Position numbers and translations under genes: made by a program. The notes below the pieces were generated by a model. The model ran no database searches. It had not been told where the DNA came from and saw nothing but the letters and a program-made list of their open reading frames with translations. Shown here one piece after another: positions 8,887-18,462 of a DNA stretch of 48,817 nt; position 1 is the stretch's first letter; the number at the start of each line of letters is the position of its first letter. The DNA comes from an uncultured Burkholderiales bacterium. Lineage in GTDB: Bacteria; Pseudomonadota; Gammaproteobacteria; Burkholderiales; Burkholderiaceae_C. The stretch is taken from the NCBI GenBank assembly GCA_903831655.1, contig CAIKYO010000314.1, forward strand, positions 1 through 48,817, in the 5' to 3' direction.

Positions 8887-10158
8887 ATGATTAATCGTCG
8901 TAGACTGACCGCTTTGGCAACTGCCTCAGCATTGGCTTTGAGCGCCTTTGGATGGAATACCGCTAGCGCAGCGGAGGACACCATTAAAGTGGGTGTTCTA
9001 CACTCGTTGTCTGGCACCATGGCCATCTCTGAGTCTGTGCTCAAAGATACCATTTTGATGGCGATTGATGAAATCAATGCCAAGGGTGGAGTTTTGGGTA
9101 AGAAGTTGGAGCCAGTGGTGGTTGATCCAGCTTCAAACTGGCCTTTGTTTGCAGAGAAAACAAAACAGTTGCTGACACAAGATAAGGTGGCCGTCATTTT
9201 CGGTTGCTGGACCTCTGTGAGCCGTAAATCTGTGTTGCCAGTTGTTGAAGAGTTGAATGGCTTGCTCTTTTACCCCGTTCAATACGAAGGTGAAGAGTTG
9301 TCTAAGAATGTTTTCTACACTGGTGCAGCACCAAATCAGCAAGCTATTCCTGCTGTTGACTATTTGATGAGCAAAGACGGTGGCGCTGCTAAGCGTTGGG
9401 TTTTGTTGGGTACTGATTATGTATACCCCAGAACAACCAACAAAATTTTGCGTGCATATTTGCACAGCAAAGGTGTGAAAGATTCTGACATCGATGAGAA
9501 ATACACACCGTTTGGTCACTCTGATTACCAGACCATCGTTGCTGACATCAAGAAATTCGCTGCTGGTGGTAAAACTGCTGTTGTGTCCACCATCAATGGT
9601 GACTCAAACGTTCCCTTCTACAAGGAATTGGGTAACGCTGGTTTGAAAGCCAAGGATGTTCCAGTGGTTGCTTTCTCCGTGGGTGAGGAAGAGTTGCGCG
9701 GTGTTGATGCCAAGCCTTTGGTGGGTCACTTGGCTGCATGGAACTACTTCATGAGCTTGAAGAATCCTACCAACACTGAGTTCATCAAGAAATGGTCTGA
9801 TTATGCAAAATTGCACAACATTCCTGGTCACAAAGACAAGCCTTTGACCAACGATCCAATGGAAGCTTCCTACATTGGTATCAACATGTGGAAACAAGCG
9901 GTTGAAAAAGCAAAATCCACTGATGTTGATAAAGTCATTGCTGCGATGGCAGGACAGACTTTCAAAGCTCCTAGTGGCATCACATCCATGATGGATCCAA
10001 AGAACCACCATTTGCACAAGTCAGTCTTCATTGGTGAAGTCAAGGCTGATGGTCAGTTCAATGTGGTTTGGCAAACTCCTGGTCCTGTGAAGGCCAAGCC
10101 ATGGAGTCCATACATTGAAGGCAATGACAAAAAGCCTGATGAGCCTGTAACCAAATAA
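8887..10158 (+). CDS. urtA: Urea ABC transporter substrate-binding protein UrtA
   Basis: UrtA is the periplasmic urea receptor of the high-affinity UrtABCDE transporter. It has an N-terminal signal peptide with RRR and a hydrophobic stretch, probable cleavage after residue 28 or 29 (ASA-AED), then a type I periplasmic-binding fold. UrtA-like segments include TIKVGVLHSLSGTMAISE, FGCWTSVSRKSVLPVVE and NGLLFYPVQYEGEE. At 423 residues it is the usual length. GGAG lies six bases before the ATG. It is the first gene after the sigma-54 promoter and is followed by a strong hairpin terminator, which would let it be made in excess of the membrane and ATPase subunits. Confidence 0.95.
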   Translation: MINRRRLTALATASALALSAFGWNTASAAEDTIKVGVLHSLSGTMAISESVLKDTILMAIDEINAKGGVLGKKLEPVVVDPASNWPLFAEKTKQLLTQDKVAVIFGCWTSVSRKSVLPVVEELNGLLFYPVQYEGEELSKNVFYTGAAPNQQAIPAVDYLMSKDGGAAKRWVLLGTDYVYPRTTNKILRAYLHSKGVKDSDIDEKYTPFGHSDYQTIVADIKKFAAGGKTAVVSTINGDSNVPFYKELGNAGLKAKDVPVVAFSVGEEELRGVDAKPLVGHLAAWNYFMSLKNPTNTEFIKKWSDYAKLHNIPGHKDKPLTNDPMEASYIGINMWKQAVEKAKSTDVDKVIAAMAGQTFKAPSGITSMMDPKNHHLHKSVFIGEVKADGQFNVVWQTPGPVKAKPWSPYIEGNDKKPDEPVTK

Positions 10159-10183
10159 TATTTGGGACTCAACCGGTCAGAGT

Positions 10184-10210
10184 AAGGGCGCTCCGGGCGC
10201 CCTTATTTTT
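10184..10210 (+). terminator. Hairpin terminator between urtA and urtB
   Basis: An 8-bp perfect stem (AAGGGCGC / GCGCCCTT) with a 5-base loop is followed by ATTTTT. It lies 26 bases after the urtA stop. Because urtB-E follow on the same strand with no obvious sigma-54 promoter, it probably attenuates rather than ends transcription. Confidence 0.82.
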
Positions 10211-10297
10211 GCCAAAGCAGAGTACTTTGAGTGCAAAGAAAGTCTTCTTTGGTAAACGTAAAAATAAAATTAATCTATCAATCAACGGCAATTCTTC

Positions 10298-11878
10298 ATG
10301 AAGTCAATCCTCTATTTTTCATTTATTTTGTGTGGATTATTGTTTCATGGCGCAGCTCACTCCCTGAGTACAGATGAGGCCGTGGGGTTGGCCTCGGGAG
10401 CGACAGAGGATCGATTGAAAGTGCTGGCCAAAGTGATGGAGAGTGCGGATGACAGGACAGCCGCGTTCATCAAAGCGCTCTCAGATGACAATGTAAAAAT
10501 ACTAGATCACCAAGTATTTGTGGTTCAAAATGGAAAGTCAATTGATCCCGTAACTGGACAAGAGACGCCCCTGCCTGAGGGCGCAGAGGATGTGGTGAGC
10601 AACAACCGCATGAGAGGGGAGATTGATGCGGCTTTGTCGAGTCTGAGCTTATTTAGCAGCGACGATTCTGTGAGGCTAAAAGCGATCAAGGAAATGATCA
10701 AAGATCCTGATGCCTCACGTATGGGGTTGATTCAAAAAGCCTTGCTCAACGAGAAAAACGAAAAAATAAAGATTCAAATCGAATTTGCAAAGGCCGCCAT
10801 CGAAATCAATGATGAAGATTTGTCCAAGAGAACATTGGCCATTTCACTCCTGAGTGGTAACGCGACCCCAGAGACTGTGAGACTTTTGAATGATCGATTG
10901 CAAACCGAGACCGAGGAGAAGCTGAAAACCCAAATCAAAGATGCTCTCAAGCAAATTCAGGGCAAGCTTGCTTGGGGGGAGAGACTGGGTACGCTTTTCA
11001 CAGGTTTAAGTTTGGGCTCGATCTTGTTGTTGGTGGCATTGGGGTTGGCCATTACATACGGATTGATGGGCGTGATCAACATGGCACACGGCGAGTTGAT
11101 GATGTTAGGTGCTTATGCAACGTACATGGTCCAAGCTTTTTTTCAGCACCATTTCCCGCAGTGGTTTGATGCTTATTTGCCTGTCGCTGTTGTCTTTTCC
11201 TTTTTGACTTCTGCCATGGTGGGTGCGATTTTGGAGAGAGTCATTTTGAAGCATCTCTATGGCAGACCCCTGGAGACCCTGCTGGCGACTTGGGGTATCA
11301 GTTTGATGTTGATGCAAGGGGTGCGGTCTATTTTTGGCGCGCAAAATGTCACAGTTGAAAATCCAGTTTGGATGAGCGGGGGTATTGAGGTTTTGTCCAA
11401 TTTGACACTTCCTTGGAACCGCATTGTGATCATCTTCTTTGCTGCCTTTGTCTTGATTGCCATGTCATTGTTGATTGGCAAAACACGATTGGGCTTGTTT
11501 GTGCGTGGTGTCACGCAAAACCGTCCCATGGCTTCAAGTTTGGGTGTGAATACAAACCGTGTTGACACCTATGCCTTTGCATTGGGTTCAGGAATAGCTG
11601 GGATGGCTGGCTGTGCATTGAGTCAAATTGGAAACGTAGGACCAGATTTAGGTCAGAGCTACATTGTGGACTCTTTCATGGTGGTGGTTCTAGGTGGGGT
11701 TGGGCAGTTATTGGGCAGTGTTTATGCTGCTGTTGGTCTAGGGGTACTCAACAAGTTGTTGGAGGGAGTTGCAGGTGCTGTGCTGGCAAAAATCACTGTG
11801 CTGGTGTTCATCGTGATCTTTATTCAAAAAAGGCCACAAGGCTTGTTTGCCATGAAGGGCAGAAGTGCAGAAACATGA
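10298..11878 (+). CDS. urtB: Urea ABC transporter permease UrtB
   Basis: UrtB is one of the two LivH-type inner-membrane permeases of the urea importer. The 526-residue protein has a signal peptide (about residues 1-22), then a ~200-residue soluble, mostly helical HEAT-like N-terminal region characteristic of UrtB. The multi-spanning permease domain starts near GLSLGSILLLVALGLAITYG. Permease signatures include GVINMAHGELMMLGAYATY and ETLLATWGISLMLMQGVRS. It follows the urtA terminator by about 90 bases and precedes urtC by 64. Confidence 0.95.
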   Translation: MKSILYFSFILCGLLFHGAAHSLSTDEAVGLASGATEDRLKVLAKVMESADDRTAAFIKALSDDNVKILDHQVFVVQNGKSIDPVTGQETPLPEGAEDVVSNNRMRGEIDAALSSLSLFSSDDSVRLKAIKEMIKDPDASRMGLIQKALLNEKNEKIKIQIEFAKAAIEINDEDLSKRTLAISLLSGNATPETVRLLNDRLQTETEEKLKTQIKDALKQIQGKLAWGERLGTLFTGLSLGSILLLVALGLAITYGLMGVINMAHGELMMLGAYATYMVQAFFQHHFPQWFDAYLPVAVVFSFLTSAMVGAILERVILKHLYGRPLETLLATWGISLMLMQGVRSIFGAQNVTVENPVWMSGGIEVLSNLTLPWNRIVIIFFAAFVLIAMSLLIGKTRLGLFVRGVTQNRPMASSLGVNTNRVDTYAFALGSGIAGMAGCALSQIGNVGPDLGQSYIVDSFMVVVLGGVGQLLGSVYAAVGLGVLNKLLEGVAGAVLAKITVLVFIVIFIQKRPQGLFAMKGRSAET

Positions 11879-11942
11879 TAAATGATTCAGTTTTAAACGT
11901 TTTGCGCGTTCACGCTCCATTGACACATTAAAGAGACCCATC

Positions 11943-13055
11943 ATGAATTCATTGATCAATCACCAACCCAAACCCATGCTAAGTGCCGTTGGCTGGAGGG
12001 TGTTTACGATTTGCGTATTGCTCTTTTGCGTCGGTGCACCCGTCATGAACTTGGTTTTGCCGGCCACAAGTTTTTTTCACATGAGCGATTTTGCCGTGGC
12101 ATTGATTGGAAAGATCATGTGCTACGCAATTTGTGCATTGGCCATGGACTTGATATGGGGTTACACCGGTATTTTGTCTTTAGGGCATGGACTCTTTTTT
12201 GCGCTAGGCGGGTACATCATGGGGATGTATTTGATGCGTCAAATTGGCACAGATGGAAATTACAAATCTGAATTACCCGATTTCATGGTGTTTTTAGATT
12301 GGAAGAAATTTCCGTGGCAGTGGGCTTTGAGTGATAACTTTGTGGCCACTTTGGTGTTGATTGTGGTGGTTCCCGCTTTATTGGCCTGGATATTTGGCTA
12401 CTTTGCCTTTCGCTCAAGAATCAAAGGCGTGTATTTTTCTATCATCACGCAAGCCATGACCTATGCGGCGATGCTGTTGTTCTTTAGAAACGAGACGGGC
12501 TTTGGAGGAAACAATGGTTTCACAGACTTCAAGCGAATTTTGGGTGTTCCTATTGCCACGCCTGAGATGCGCATGACCTTGTTTGTGATCACTGCAATGG
12601 TTTTGTTCGGTTTTTATTTACTTGCCAAATGGATCATCCATTCCAAGTTGGGCCGTGTGCTGATGGCGATCAGAGATGCAGAGAGCCGGGTCATGTTCTC
12701 AGGCTACTCTCCTATGCCTTATAAACTTGCGATTTGGACGTTGTCTGCGCTCATGTGTGCTGTGGCTGGTGCGCTCTACGTTCCTCAAGTTGGCATCATC
12801 AATCCCAGCGAAATGAGCCCCGCCCAATCCATTGAAATTGCGATCTGGACTGCGGTGGGTGGCAGGGGCACTTTAATCGGTCCCATCGTTGGAGCTTTTT
12901 TGGTCAACTTAGCAAAGAGTTGGCTTACAGTGTCAGCGCCTGAGTTTTGGCTGTATTTTTTAGGTGCATTGTTCATTTTGGTGACCCTCTTTCTGCCTCA
13001 AGGTGTCGTTGGGTTCGTCCAAAAACACATTAAAAAGCATGGAGGTCAACAATGA
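11943..13055 (+). CDS. urtC: Urea ABC transporter permease UrtC
   Basis: UrtC is the LivM-type partner permease. Its 370 residues contain eight or more hydrophobic segments and the family motifs DLIWGYTGILSLGHGLFFALG, IKGVYFSIITQAMTYA and AGALYVPQVGIINPSEMSP. The ATG at 11943 follows GAGACC-type purine-rich sequence. The stop overlaps the urtD start by four bases (ATGA), so the permease and ATPase are translationally coupled. Confidence 0.95.
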   Translation: MNSLINHQPKPMLSAVGWRVFTICVLLFCVGAPVMNLVLPATSFFHMSDFAVALIGKIMCYAICALAMDLIWGYTGILSLGHGLFFALGGYIMGMYLMRQIGTDGNYKSELPDFMVFLDWKKFPWQWALSDNFVATLVLIVVVPALLAWIFGYFAFRSRIKGVYFSIITQAMTYAAMLLFFRNETGFGGNNGFTDFKRILGVPIATPEMRMTLFVITAMVLFGFYLLAKWIIHSKLGRVLMAIRDAESRVMFSGYSPMPYKLAIWTLSALMCAVAGALYVPQVGIINPSEMSPAQSIEIAIWTAVGGRGTLIGPIVGAFLVNLAKSWLTVSAPEFWLYFLGALFILVTLFLPQGVVGFVQKHIKKHGGQQ

Positions 13056-13930
13056 CACCTGAACTCATGGAGCAAGGTGCTCAAAGACTCGTCGACATTG
13101 AGCAAAAGCGCGCTAGCCAACAGAGCACTGAATCTGGAGGGCGCACAGCCTCCTATGCAAGGCTACACAAGAGCAATGAGATCGACACCACACATGGACG
13201 CATCCTTTATCTAGAGGATGTGAACGTGAGCTTTGATGGATTCAAAGCCATCAATCACCTGAGCGTGGATATTGCACCGGGTGAGTTGCGCTGTGTCATT
13301 GGTCCGAACGGTGCAGGTAAGACCACCATGATGGACATCATCACGGGAAAGACCAAGCCTGATTCTGGGCAAGTTTTTTTGGGTAGCACCATTGACTTGC
13401 TCAAATACAGTGAGCCTGAAATTGCACAGCTTGGAGTGGGCCGTAAGTTCCAAAAGCCCACCGTCTTTGAGCAACTCACTGTGTTTGAGAATTTGGAATT
13501 GGCTCTCAAGACCAACAAGAATGTGAAATCTTCTTTGTTCTTTAAGTTGGATTCAGAGAAGTCAGATCGATTGGCCGAGGTACTTGGCACCATTCAGCTC
13601 GATTCTGAGGTGTACCGAGATGCTGGTCATTTGAGCCATGGTCAAAAGCAGTGGCTTGAAATTGGAATGCTATTGATGCAGGACCCCAAATTGTTGCTTC
13701 TCGATGAGCCAGTTGCCGGAATGACCGACCAAGAGACGGCCAGGACTGCTGAGCTTTTCTTAACGCTCAAAGGCAAGCACTCTTTGATGGTGGTAGAGCA
13801 TGACATGAGTTTCATTGCTACCATTTCTGAAAAGGTCACTGTATTGTGCGACGGAAGCGTATTAGCTGAAGGCACTTTGGATCAAGTGCAAAACGATGAG
13901 CGTGTAATCGAAGTTTATTTGGGGCGATAA
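13052..13930 (+). CDS. urtD: Urea ABC transporter ATPase UrtD
   Basis: UrtD is the LivG-type ATP-binding subunit. It shows Walker A GPNGAGKT (residues 84-91), Q-loop GRKFQKPTVFEQLTV, signature LSHGQKQWLEIG, Walker B LLLLDEPVAGM and the switch histidine in VVEHDMSF. The first ~50 residues before GRILYLEDVNVSFDG are polar and low in conservation, an N-terminal extension outside the ATPase fold. The 4-base overlap with urtC supports the annotated ATG at 13052 over a later start. The next gene, urtE, begins immediately after the stop. Confidence 0.95.
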   Translation: MTPELMEQGAQRLVDIEQKRASQQSTESGGRTASYARLHKSNEIDTTHGRILYLEDVNVSFDGFKAINHLSVDIAPGELRCVIGPNGAGKTTMMDIITGKTKPDSGQVFLGSTIDLLKYSEPEIAQLGVGRKFQKPTVFEQLTVFENLELALKTNKNVKSSLFFKLDSEKSDRLAEVLGTIQLDSEVYRDAGHLSHGQKQWLEIGMLLMQDPKLLLLDEPVAGMTDQETARTAELFLTLKGKHSLMVVEHDMSFIATISEKVTVLCDGSVLAEGTLDQVQNDERVIEVYLGR

Positions 13931-14626
13931 ATGTTTTTAAAAATTGATCAACTCAATCAGTATTACAGCGGTTCTCATATTTTGCGCTCCGTCTCCATGG
14001 AGGCCAAGTTGGGGGAGGTGACCGTGCTTTTGGGTAGGAATGGTGTTGGGAAAACCACATTGATCAAATCTCTCATGGGATTGGTGCCCATCAAGAGCGG
14101 AGAGATTGAACTGGATGGTGTCTCCATTAAGCGCATGGCCCCCTACCAAAGGGCGAAAGCAGGCATTGGATTTGTCCCTCAGGGTAGAGAGATTTTTGGA
14201 AGGTTGAGCGTTCTTGAAAACCTTCAAATGGGCTTGGCCACCCAGTCTGCCAACGCCAAGGTTCCAGAAGAACTCTTTGAGTTGTTTCCCATATTGCGTG
14301 AGATGCAGCATCGCCGAGGTGGTGACTTATCGGGTGGTCAACAGCAGCAACTGGCCATTGCAAGAGCGTTGGCTTCCAATCCGAAATTGTTGGTTTTGGA
14401 TGAGCCCACAGAGGGCATTCAACCCAGCATCATCAAAGACATAGGTCGGGTTATCAAAATGCTGGCCAAGCGAGGCAACATGGCCATCTTGCTGTGTGAG
14501 CAGTATTACGATTTTGCTGAAAGCTTGGCCGATCACTATTTTGTCATGGAGCGCGGTGAGGTGGTGGCAAGTGGTCCGGGCGCTGAAATGGTGAGCAAAG
14601 GCATTCGTCAAATGGTGGCAATCTAA
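13931..14626 (+). CDS. urtE: Urea ABC transporter ATPase UrtE
   Basis: UrtE is the LivF-type second ATPase of the urea importer. It has Walker A GRNGVGKTT (residues 35-43), GFVPQGREIFGRLSV, signature LSGGQQQQLAIARAL, Walker B LLVLDEPTEGIQPS and switch histidine replaced by a Gln/Cys context typical of LivF-type proteins (ILLCEQYYDF). Its start directly abuts the urtD stop (TAAATG). At 231 residues it has the expected size. No clear terminator follows in the 74 bases before the next gene. Confidence 0.95.
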   Translation: MFLKIDQLNQYYSGSHILRSVSMEAKLGEVTVLLGRNGVGKTTLIKSLMGLVPIKSGEIELDGVSIKRMAPYQRAKAGIGFVPQGREIFGRLSVLENLQMGLATQSANAKVPEELFELFPILREMQHRRGGDLSGGQQQQLAIARALASNPKLLVLDEPTEGIQPSIIKDIGRVIKMLAKRGNMAILLCEQYYDFAESLADHYFVMERGEVVASGPGAEMVSKGIRQMVAI

Positions 14627-14700
14627 AGTCCGCTAACTCAAAGGGTGGTTCACGCTCGTGTAAACTGTTTGAAGATCAATCACTCTTTTTTCAAGAGCCC

Positions 14701-15579
14701 ATGAACACCATTCAGTCCCCATTGAAGCACTCTGAAGTGCAAAAGCCCAAATTCGGTTTGATCATCGTAGGTGACGAAATCTTATCTGGTAAGCGCGCCG
14801 ATAAGCACATGCCCAAAGCCATTGAGTTGCTCTCACAAAGAGGACTCTCTTTGTCTTACGCCGAATACGTGGGAGATGATCCAAAGCGTATTCAGTCCGT
14901 CTTGCAGCGTGCTTTTTTGAGCGGAGACATTGTGTTTTCTTGTGGTGGCATTGGAGCCACACCAGATGACCACACGAGACAATGCGCGGCCAAGGCGTTG
15001 GGTGTTGAATTGGCTTTGCACCCTCAGGCAGAGGAACTCATTCGACAACGCATCAAGGACCAAGCTTTGGAAGCGGGAAAGCCTTATGAGCCCGATCTGC
15101 CTGAACACATCCATCGCTTGAACATGGGCCAGTTCCCACTCGGTGCTGAGATCATTCCCAACCCGTACAACAAAATACCTGGCTTTCAGTGCTCAACCAG
15201 GGATCCCCAAGTGCTGGCCCAACATCCCTGGGCTCGTGTTTATTTTTTGCCGGGTTTCCCCGTCATGGCCTGGCCGATGATGGAGTGGGTACTAGATGAA
15301 TATTGCCAAGCTTGGTTTGAAAAATCATCTTTCACAGAGCACTCTGTGATTGTGTATGGCTCCATGGAGGCCTCACTGACACCCATGATGCTCAAACTCG
15401 AGGAGCAGTTCTCCCTCATCAAAGTCTTCAGCCTCCCAAGTGTCGACCACCCCGTTCATGGTCGGCACATTGAACTCGGAGTCAAAGGCCCCCCCGATGC
15501 GGTCGCTCAAGCTTATCCAGCGCTGCTTGCCTACTTGCATGAATTTGGTGCGTCATTAGGCCCTGAATTGGTGCGTTAA
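14701..15579 (+). CDS. CinA N-terminal/molybdopterin-binding-fold protein
   Basis: This 292-residue protein has the MoCF/CinA N-terminal domain: FGLIIVGDEILSGKRADKH, VGDDPKRIQSVLQRA and the FSCGGIGATPDDHTRQ loop. Stand-alone CinA-N proteins are related to nucleotide pyrophosphatases (ADP-ribose/CoA) and to the molybdopterin adenylyltransferase fold; the precise substrate here cannot be told. The C-terminal half (about residues 150-292) lacks the PncC-type NMN deamidase domain. It lies between urtE and the glnA control region on the same strand. A role in nitrogen metabolism is possible from position only. Confidence 0.85.
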   Translation: MNTIQSPLKHSEVQKPKFGLIIVGDEILSGKRADKHMPKAIELLSQRGLSLSYAEYVGDDPKRIQSVLQRAFLSGDIVFSCGGIGATPDDHTRQCAAKALGVELALHPQAEELIRQRIKDQALEAGKPYEPDLPEHIHRLNMGQFPLGAEIIPNPYNKIPGFQCSTRDPQVLAQHPWARVYFLPGFPVMAWPMMEWVLDEYCQAWFEKSSFTEHSVIVYGSMEASLTPMMLKLEEQFSLIKVFSLPSVDHPVHGRHIELGVKGPPDAVAQAYPALLAYLHEFGASLGPELVR

Positions 15580-15607
15580 AAATCACTCTAAAATATTTTT
15601 CTCAATA

Positions 15608-15624
15608 TGCACTATAATGGTGCA
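15608..15624 (+). promoter_or_regulatory. NtrC-binding palindrome upstream of glnA
   Basis: TGCACTATAATGGTGCA is an almost perfect NtrC dyad (TGCACY-N5-TGGTGCA). Its centre is about 158 bases upstream of the start site predicted from the sigma-54 promoter at 15749, close to the distance of the classical glnA enhancer sites of enteric bacteria. Confidence 0.85.
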
Positions 15625-15748
15625 CATAATTGATTGCCTTTGGGCTTAATTTTACGTAAAACAGTCCTTTATTCTTCTTAATGGCACATTGGAAGACCTA
15701 CAATGGGGCTGTTTTGGTTCGCTGGGGCTAGAAGTCTTCTTTGGGAGA

Positions 15749-15763
15749 TGGCACAAATTCTGC
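15749..15763 (+). promoter_or_regulatory. Sigma-54 promoter for glnA
   Basis: TGGCAC-AAATT-CTGC has the -24 element intact and a -12 element with one deviation (CTGC for TTGC), correct spacing. The predicted start is near 15775, giving a 40-base leader before the glnA ATG at 15815, which is preceded by AGGAGAA. Confidence 0.75.
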
Positions 15764-15814
15764 TCATAGCTTCAAGACTTTTTTCTAAACTTACCGTAAA
15801 TTCAGGAGAAACTG

Positions 15815-17230
15815 ATGGCAAAGACCGTCGCTGATGTGATGAAGCAAATCAAGGATGACGAAGTTAAATTCGTTGATTTTCGCTTCACTGATACCCGTGG
15901 AAAAGAACAGCACGTGAGCGTGCCAATTTCTGCTTTTGATGAAGGCAAATTCACCGATGGCCATGCCTTTGATGGATCCTCTATCGCTGGCTGGAAGGGC
16001 ATTGAGGCATCAGACATGTTGCTCATGCCTGATGCCAACACAGCCTTCATCGACCCCTTTTTCCAAGAGCCAACATTGGTTCTGTCATGCGACGTTCTCG
16101 AACCAGGTGACGGTAAAGCCTACGACCGCGATCCTCGCTCCATTGCCAAGCGCGCTGAGGCTTACCTCAAGGCCAGCGGCATTGGTGACACAGCCTACTT
16201 TGGTCCAGAGCCAGAGTTCTTCATCTTTGATGATGTGAAGTGGGGCAATGAGATGTCTGGAGCTTTTTTCCAGATCGACGAATACGAAGCACCCTGGAAT
16301 TCCTCCAAGACCATTGAAGGCGGTAACAAAGGTCACCGTCCCACAGTTAAAGGTGGTTACTTCCCCGTGCCTCCAGTGGACAGCACACAAGACATGAGAG
16401 CAGAGATGTCCTCAATTCTTGAAGAGATGGGCATCCCCGTTGAGGTGTTCCACCACGAAGTGGCTGGCGCAGGTCAAAACGAGATTGGTACCAAGTTCTC
16501 AACTTTGGTTGAGAGAGCCGATTGGACGCAAAAGTTGAAGTATGTGGTTTGGAACGTGGCTCACGCTTACGGAAAAACAGCCACCTTCATGCCCAAGCCT
16601 TTGGTTTGCGATAACGGCTCAGGCATGCACGTTCACCAGTCAGTTTGGAAAGACGGTAAAAACCTCTTCGCAGGCTCTGGCTATGCAGGTTTGAGCGATA
16701 CTGCCCTCTACTACATTGGTGGTGTGATCAAGCACGCTCGTGCATTGAACGCCATTACCAACCCCACCACCAACAGCTACAAGCGCTTGGTACCTGGGTT
16801 TGAGGCTCCCGTGAAATTGGCTTATTCAAGCCGCAATCGCTCTGCTTCGATTCGCATTCCTTTCGTTGCCAGCGACAAAGGTCGTCGCATTGAGTCTCGT
16901 TTCCCTGATCCCATGGCCAACCCCTACTTGTGCTTTGCTGCATTGTTGATGGCTGGACTTGATGGCATCAAGAACAAGATTCATCCTGGAGAGCCAGCAA
17001 CCAAAGACTTGTACCACCTCCCACCCGAGGAAGATGCATTGGTCCCAACCGTTTGCCACAGCTTGGATCAAGCTTTGGAGTATTTGGACAAAGACCGTGC
17101 ATTCTTGACTCAAGGTGGTGTGTTCACTGACAGCATGATTGATGCTTACATTGAACTCAAAATGGGAGAAGTGACTCGCTTTAGACAAGCCACTCACCCC
17201 ATTGAGTACGATATGTATTACTCACTGTAA
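15815..17230 (+). CDS. glnA: Glutamine synthetase, type I
   Basis: GlnA makes glutamine from glutamate, ammonia and ATP in the cytoplasm as a dodecamer. The 471-residue protein matches GSI-beta: [30 protein letters not shown]-like segment ([15 protein letters not shown]), the ATP-binding [16 protein letters not shown] and [14 protein letters not shown]. The regulatory adenylylation tyrosine lies in DLYHLPPEE (Tyr400), so control by GlnE is likely. AGGAG sits just before the ATG. An upstream NtrC site and sigma-54 promoter indicate induction under nitrogen limitation, and a strong terminator follows before ntrB. Confidence 0.98.
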   Translation: MAKTVADVMKQIKDDEVKFVDFRFTDTRGKEQHVSVPISAFDEGKFTDGHAFDGSSIAGWKGIEASDMLLMPDANTAFIDPFFQEPTLVLSCDVLEPGDGKAYDRDPRSIAKRAEAYLKASGIGDTAYFGPEPEFFIFDDVKWGNEMSGAFFQIDEYEAPWNSSKTIEGGNKGHRPTVKGGYFPVPPVDSTQDMRAEMSSILEEMGIPVEVFHHEVAGAGQNEIGTKFSTLVERADWTQKLKYVVWNVAHAYGKTATFMPKPLVCDNGSGMHVHQSVWKDGKNLFAGSGYAGLSDTALYYIGGVIKHARALNAITNPTTNSYKRLVPGFEAPVKLAYSSRNRSASIRIPFVASDKGRRIESRFPDPMANPYLCFAALLMAGLDGIKNKIHPGEPATKDLYHLPPEEDALVPTVCHSLDQALEYLDKDRAFLTQGGVFTDSMIDAYIELKMGEVTRFRQATHPIEYDMYYSL

Positions 17231-17264
17231 AACACCCGACCCTTCTTTTGAGGGATCAATCAAA

Positions 17265-17293
17265 GGGGGCGGAAAGACCGTCCCCTTTTTTTT
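17265..17293 (+). terminator. Rho-independent terminator after glnA
   Basis: GGGGGCGG-AAAGA-CCGTCCCC forms an 8-bp stem with one G-U pair and is followed by eight T. It lies 35 bases past the glnA stop and ends about 23 bases before the chosen ntrB start, so it should limit read-through from glnA into ntrBC. Confidence 0.93.
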
Positions 17294-17315
17294 ATGCAAA
17301 AAAACGCTGAGACAC

Positions 17316-18416
17316 ATGCCTTCCTCCATTAAATCAAGTACCCGTGCTCGCTCTCTTGCCAAAACCGAAGGCACGCAGAGCTTGCTTCACTTGCTTGCAA
17401 CTTTGATTCTCTTGGTCAACGCCGATGGAAAAATTGAGTTTGTCAATTCGGCGACAGAGGAGGTCTTTGGCGTACCGAGTAAATCCATCGTTGGTACTTC
17501 ATTGTTGGAGTATTTCATCGATGCGCAAAGCATAGCCAATGCATTGGCCAGTTCACAAAAGGAACATTTTTCAGCACTTCGTTTTGATGGCATGCTCAAG
17601 CGCTCAAGCGTCGAGTCCATGCCTGTTCATGTGATCGTCTCGCCCTCCAATCACGAGAGAGAAGTTTTGGTGGAGCTCATTCCCTTTGACCAAATGGCCA
17701 AACAAGAAAGGGAAGGTCGAATCATCGATCAAGCGCGTGCCAATAAAGAGCTCATTCGAAATTTAGCTCACGAAATCAAGAACCCATTGGGTGGTATTCG
17801 AGGCGCAGCGCAATTGTTACAACTTGAGATCGAATCCAAGGATTTGATCGAGTACACGCAAGTCATTATCCGAGAGGCGGATCGACTTCAAACGCTGGTT
17901 GACCGATTGTTGGCCCCCCATCGTCGCCCACAAGTGGTCACCAAGGTCAATATTCACGAGGTCTGTGAACGGGTTCGGTCTTTGATATTGGCTGAGTTTC
18001 CAAGAGGCTTGAAGGTCAGGCGTGACTATGACACCTCCTTGCCTGACTTCAATGGGGATGTAGAACAACTCATCCAAGCTGTGCTCAATATTGCTCACAA
18101 TGCGGCACAAGCCCTCAGTCAAAAAATTGCAACCTCAGAGGCTCAAATCATTTTGCAAACCCGTGTGGCCAGGCAAGTTACTTTTAGCAAACAACGCAAT
18201 CGATTGGCATTGGAATTGCATGTCATTGACAACGGTCCAGGGATTTCAGAGTCAATCAAAGACAGGCTCTTTTATCCCTTGGTCTCTGGTCGGGAGGGTG
18301 GATCGGGTTTGGGTTTGAATTTGGCGCAAACATTCATTCAACAGCACCACGGATTGATTGAGTGCGAGAGCGTGCCAGGTAAAACAGATTTTAAGATTTT
18401 GATACCACTGCAATGA
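17316..18416 (+). CDS. ntrB: Nitrogen regulation sensor kinase NtrB
   Basis: NtrB (GlnL, NRII) is the cytoplasmic kinase/phosphatase that controls NtrC phosphorylation in response to PII. It has an N-terminal PAS domain (LILLVNADGKIEFVNSATEEVFG), the HisKA box NLAHEIKNPLGGIRGAAQLL with phosphoacceptor His152, the N box NIAHNAAQAL, and G boxes DNGPGIS and GGSGLGLNLAQ. No membrane segment is seen. The frame is open back to 17202, inside glnA, but that longer version would span the glnA terminator. The ATG at 17316 gives 366 residues, a normal NtrB length, so I chose it. Confidence 0.94.
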   Translation: MPSSIKSSTRARSLAKTEGTQSLLHLLATLILLVNADGKIEFVNSATEEVFGVPSKSIVGTSLLEYFIDAQSIANALASSQKEHFSALRFDGMLKRSSVESMPVHVIVSPSNHEREVLVELIPFDQMAKQEREGRIIDQARANKELIRNLAHEIKNPLGGIRGAAQLLQLEIESKDLIEYTQVIIREADRLQTLVDRLLAPHRRPQVVTKVNIHEVCERVRSLILAEFPRGLKVRRDYDTSLPDFNGDVEQLIQAVLNIAHNAAQALSQKIATSEAQIILQTRVARQVTFSKQRNRLALELHVIDNGPGISESIKDRLFYPLVSGREGGSGLGLNLAQTFIQQHHGLIECESVPGKTDFKILIPLQ

Positions 18417-18462
18417 ATTTGACACATTGAGCCTAAGTAAGAATTGACAAGGTGAAATAAAA

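Noticed and set aside
17202-17315. Longer NtrB reading frame starting inside glnA
   Set aside because: It would place the glnA terminator hairpin inside the coding region, and the extra residues do not resemble the NtrB N-terminus.
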